In this document: positions 63,801 through 64,000 of the stretch, piece by piece
How the letters are laid out: every line of letters begins with the position of its first letter
Numbering within the stretch: the first letter of the stretch is position 1
Assembly (NCBI RefSeq): GCF_002234375.1
Contig: NZ_NMQV01000021.1
Coordinates: forward strand, 54,077 to 118,076
Direction of reading: 5' to 3'
Source of the DNA: Pseudomonas fluvialis
GTDB lineage: Bacteria; Pseudomonadota; Gammaproteobacteria; Pseudomonadales; Pseudomonadaceae
DNA length: 64,000 bases
The notes under the pieces: generated by a model
What the model saw: only the letters and a program-made list of their open reading frames with translations
Told to the model about the DNA's origin: nothing
Database searches by the model: none
Program-made: the position numbers and the translations under genes

Positions 63801-63980
63801 TCAGGCAATGCGCAGCAGCGGCCAGATATCCTGGTAGCTGGGCCGCGGATTGCTGCTGGCCAGGCTCAGTGCCGGGGCTGCCGGGGTGCTTGGCGCGCGG
63901 CGGCCCTGGCTGGGCCAGACGCGGCGCGGCGGCTCGATGGCGCACAGGGTGGGCAGGGCGGGGGGCTGGGTTGCGTACAT
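63801..63980 (-). CDS. Possible small hypothetical protein
   Basis: A 59-codon frame on the minus strand, beginning MYATQPPALPTLCAIEPPRR and ending WPLLRIA, with GGGGA before the ATG. It is Pro/Ala/Arg-rich, of a kind that arises by chance in GC-rich DNA. The open frame and ribosome-like site are seen; that it is expressed is only inferred. It converges on hemP. Confidence 0.35.
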   Translation of the reverse strand: MYATQPPALPTLCAIEPPRRVWPSQGRRAPSTPAAPALSLASSNPRPSYQDIWPLLRIA

Positions 63981-64000
63981 GGGGGTTTTCCCCGATCAGG

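Overview
The window is 64 kb of GC-rich, densely coding chromosome from a Pseudomonas, but not P. aeruginosa itself. The content is typical of the genus: coaBC-radC, rph-yicC-gmk-rpoZ-spoT, oxyR-recG, HU, rubredoxin with its reductase, ubiCA, znuA/zur-znuCB, metNIQ, pstSCAB-phoU, an RpiR regulator with zwf, and prlC with a gamma-class carbonic anhydrase. From memory of PAO1, these are blocks that lie apart in P. aeruginosa; here they are joined, and phoBR is not between ubiA and the pst genes. I saw no rRNA, tRNA, insertion sequence, prophage or CRISPR array. No stretch longer than about 250 bases lacks a gene.

Layout. 1-9.4 kb: coenzyme A synthesis (coaBC, cut by the left edge), radC, RNase PH, YicC, guanylate kinase, RNA polymerase omega, SpoT, RidA, a lipoprotein and an epimerase. 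9.6-15 kb: exbB-exbD-tonB (energy for outer-membrane receptors), then oxyR-recG. 15-21 kb: an HDOD protein, two small hypothetical genes, HU, rubredoxin and its reductase, ubiC-ubiA. 21-30 kb: a metal and nutrient block with znuA diverging from zur-znuC-znuB around a Zur-like box, a coiled-coil periplasmic protein, metN-metI-metQ, and a TonB-dependent receptor behind a Fur-like AT-rich region. 30-39.4 kb: a XenA-like ene-reductase, an ABC importer fused by overlaps to nnrS, a large membrane protein of the misnamed 'site-specific recombinase' family, a sugar-phosphate mutarotase, a thioesterase and a lipocalin.

39.4-47.4 kb is the phosphate region. pstS and pstC each have their own Pho box, and a strong terminator separates them. 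PstC and PstA are about twice the usual size because of large periplasmic inserts. A response regulator follows phoU. 47.4-56.6 kb holds the RpiR regulator and zwf around a 15-bp palindrome, a class I amidotransferase-like hydrolase, a Sco protein, prlC, the carbonic anhydrase, and small envelope proteins including a dodecin.

The most interesting region is 56.6-63.8 kb: a Fur-box-like promoter, a TonB-dependent receptor, a 1330-residue CobN-family chelatase, a MotA/ExbB-type protein, a DUF2149 membrane protein and a HemP-like small protein, tightly packed on one strand. The CobN-like protein has a signal peptide and a C-terminal membrane anchor, so it should act in the periplasm, unlike true cobaltochelatase. 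With HemP alongside, I infer an outer-membrane tetrapyrrole import system that may remove or exchange the metal in the periplasm, resembling the Bacteroidetes hmuRSTUV operons. The substrate is not proven by sequence.
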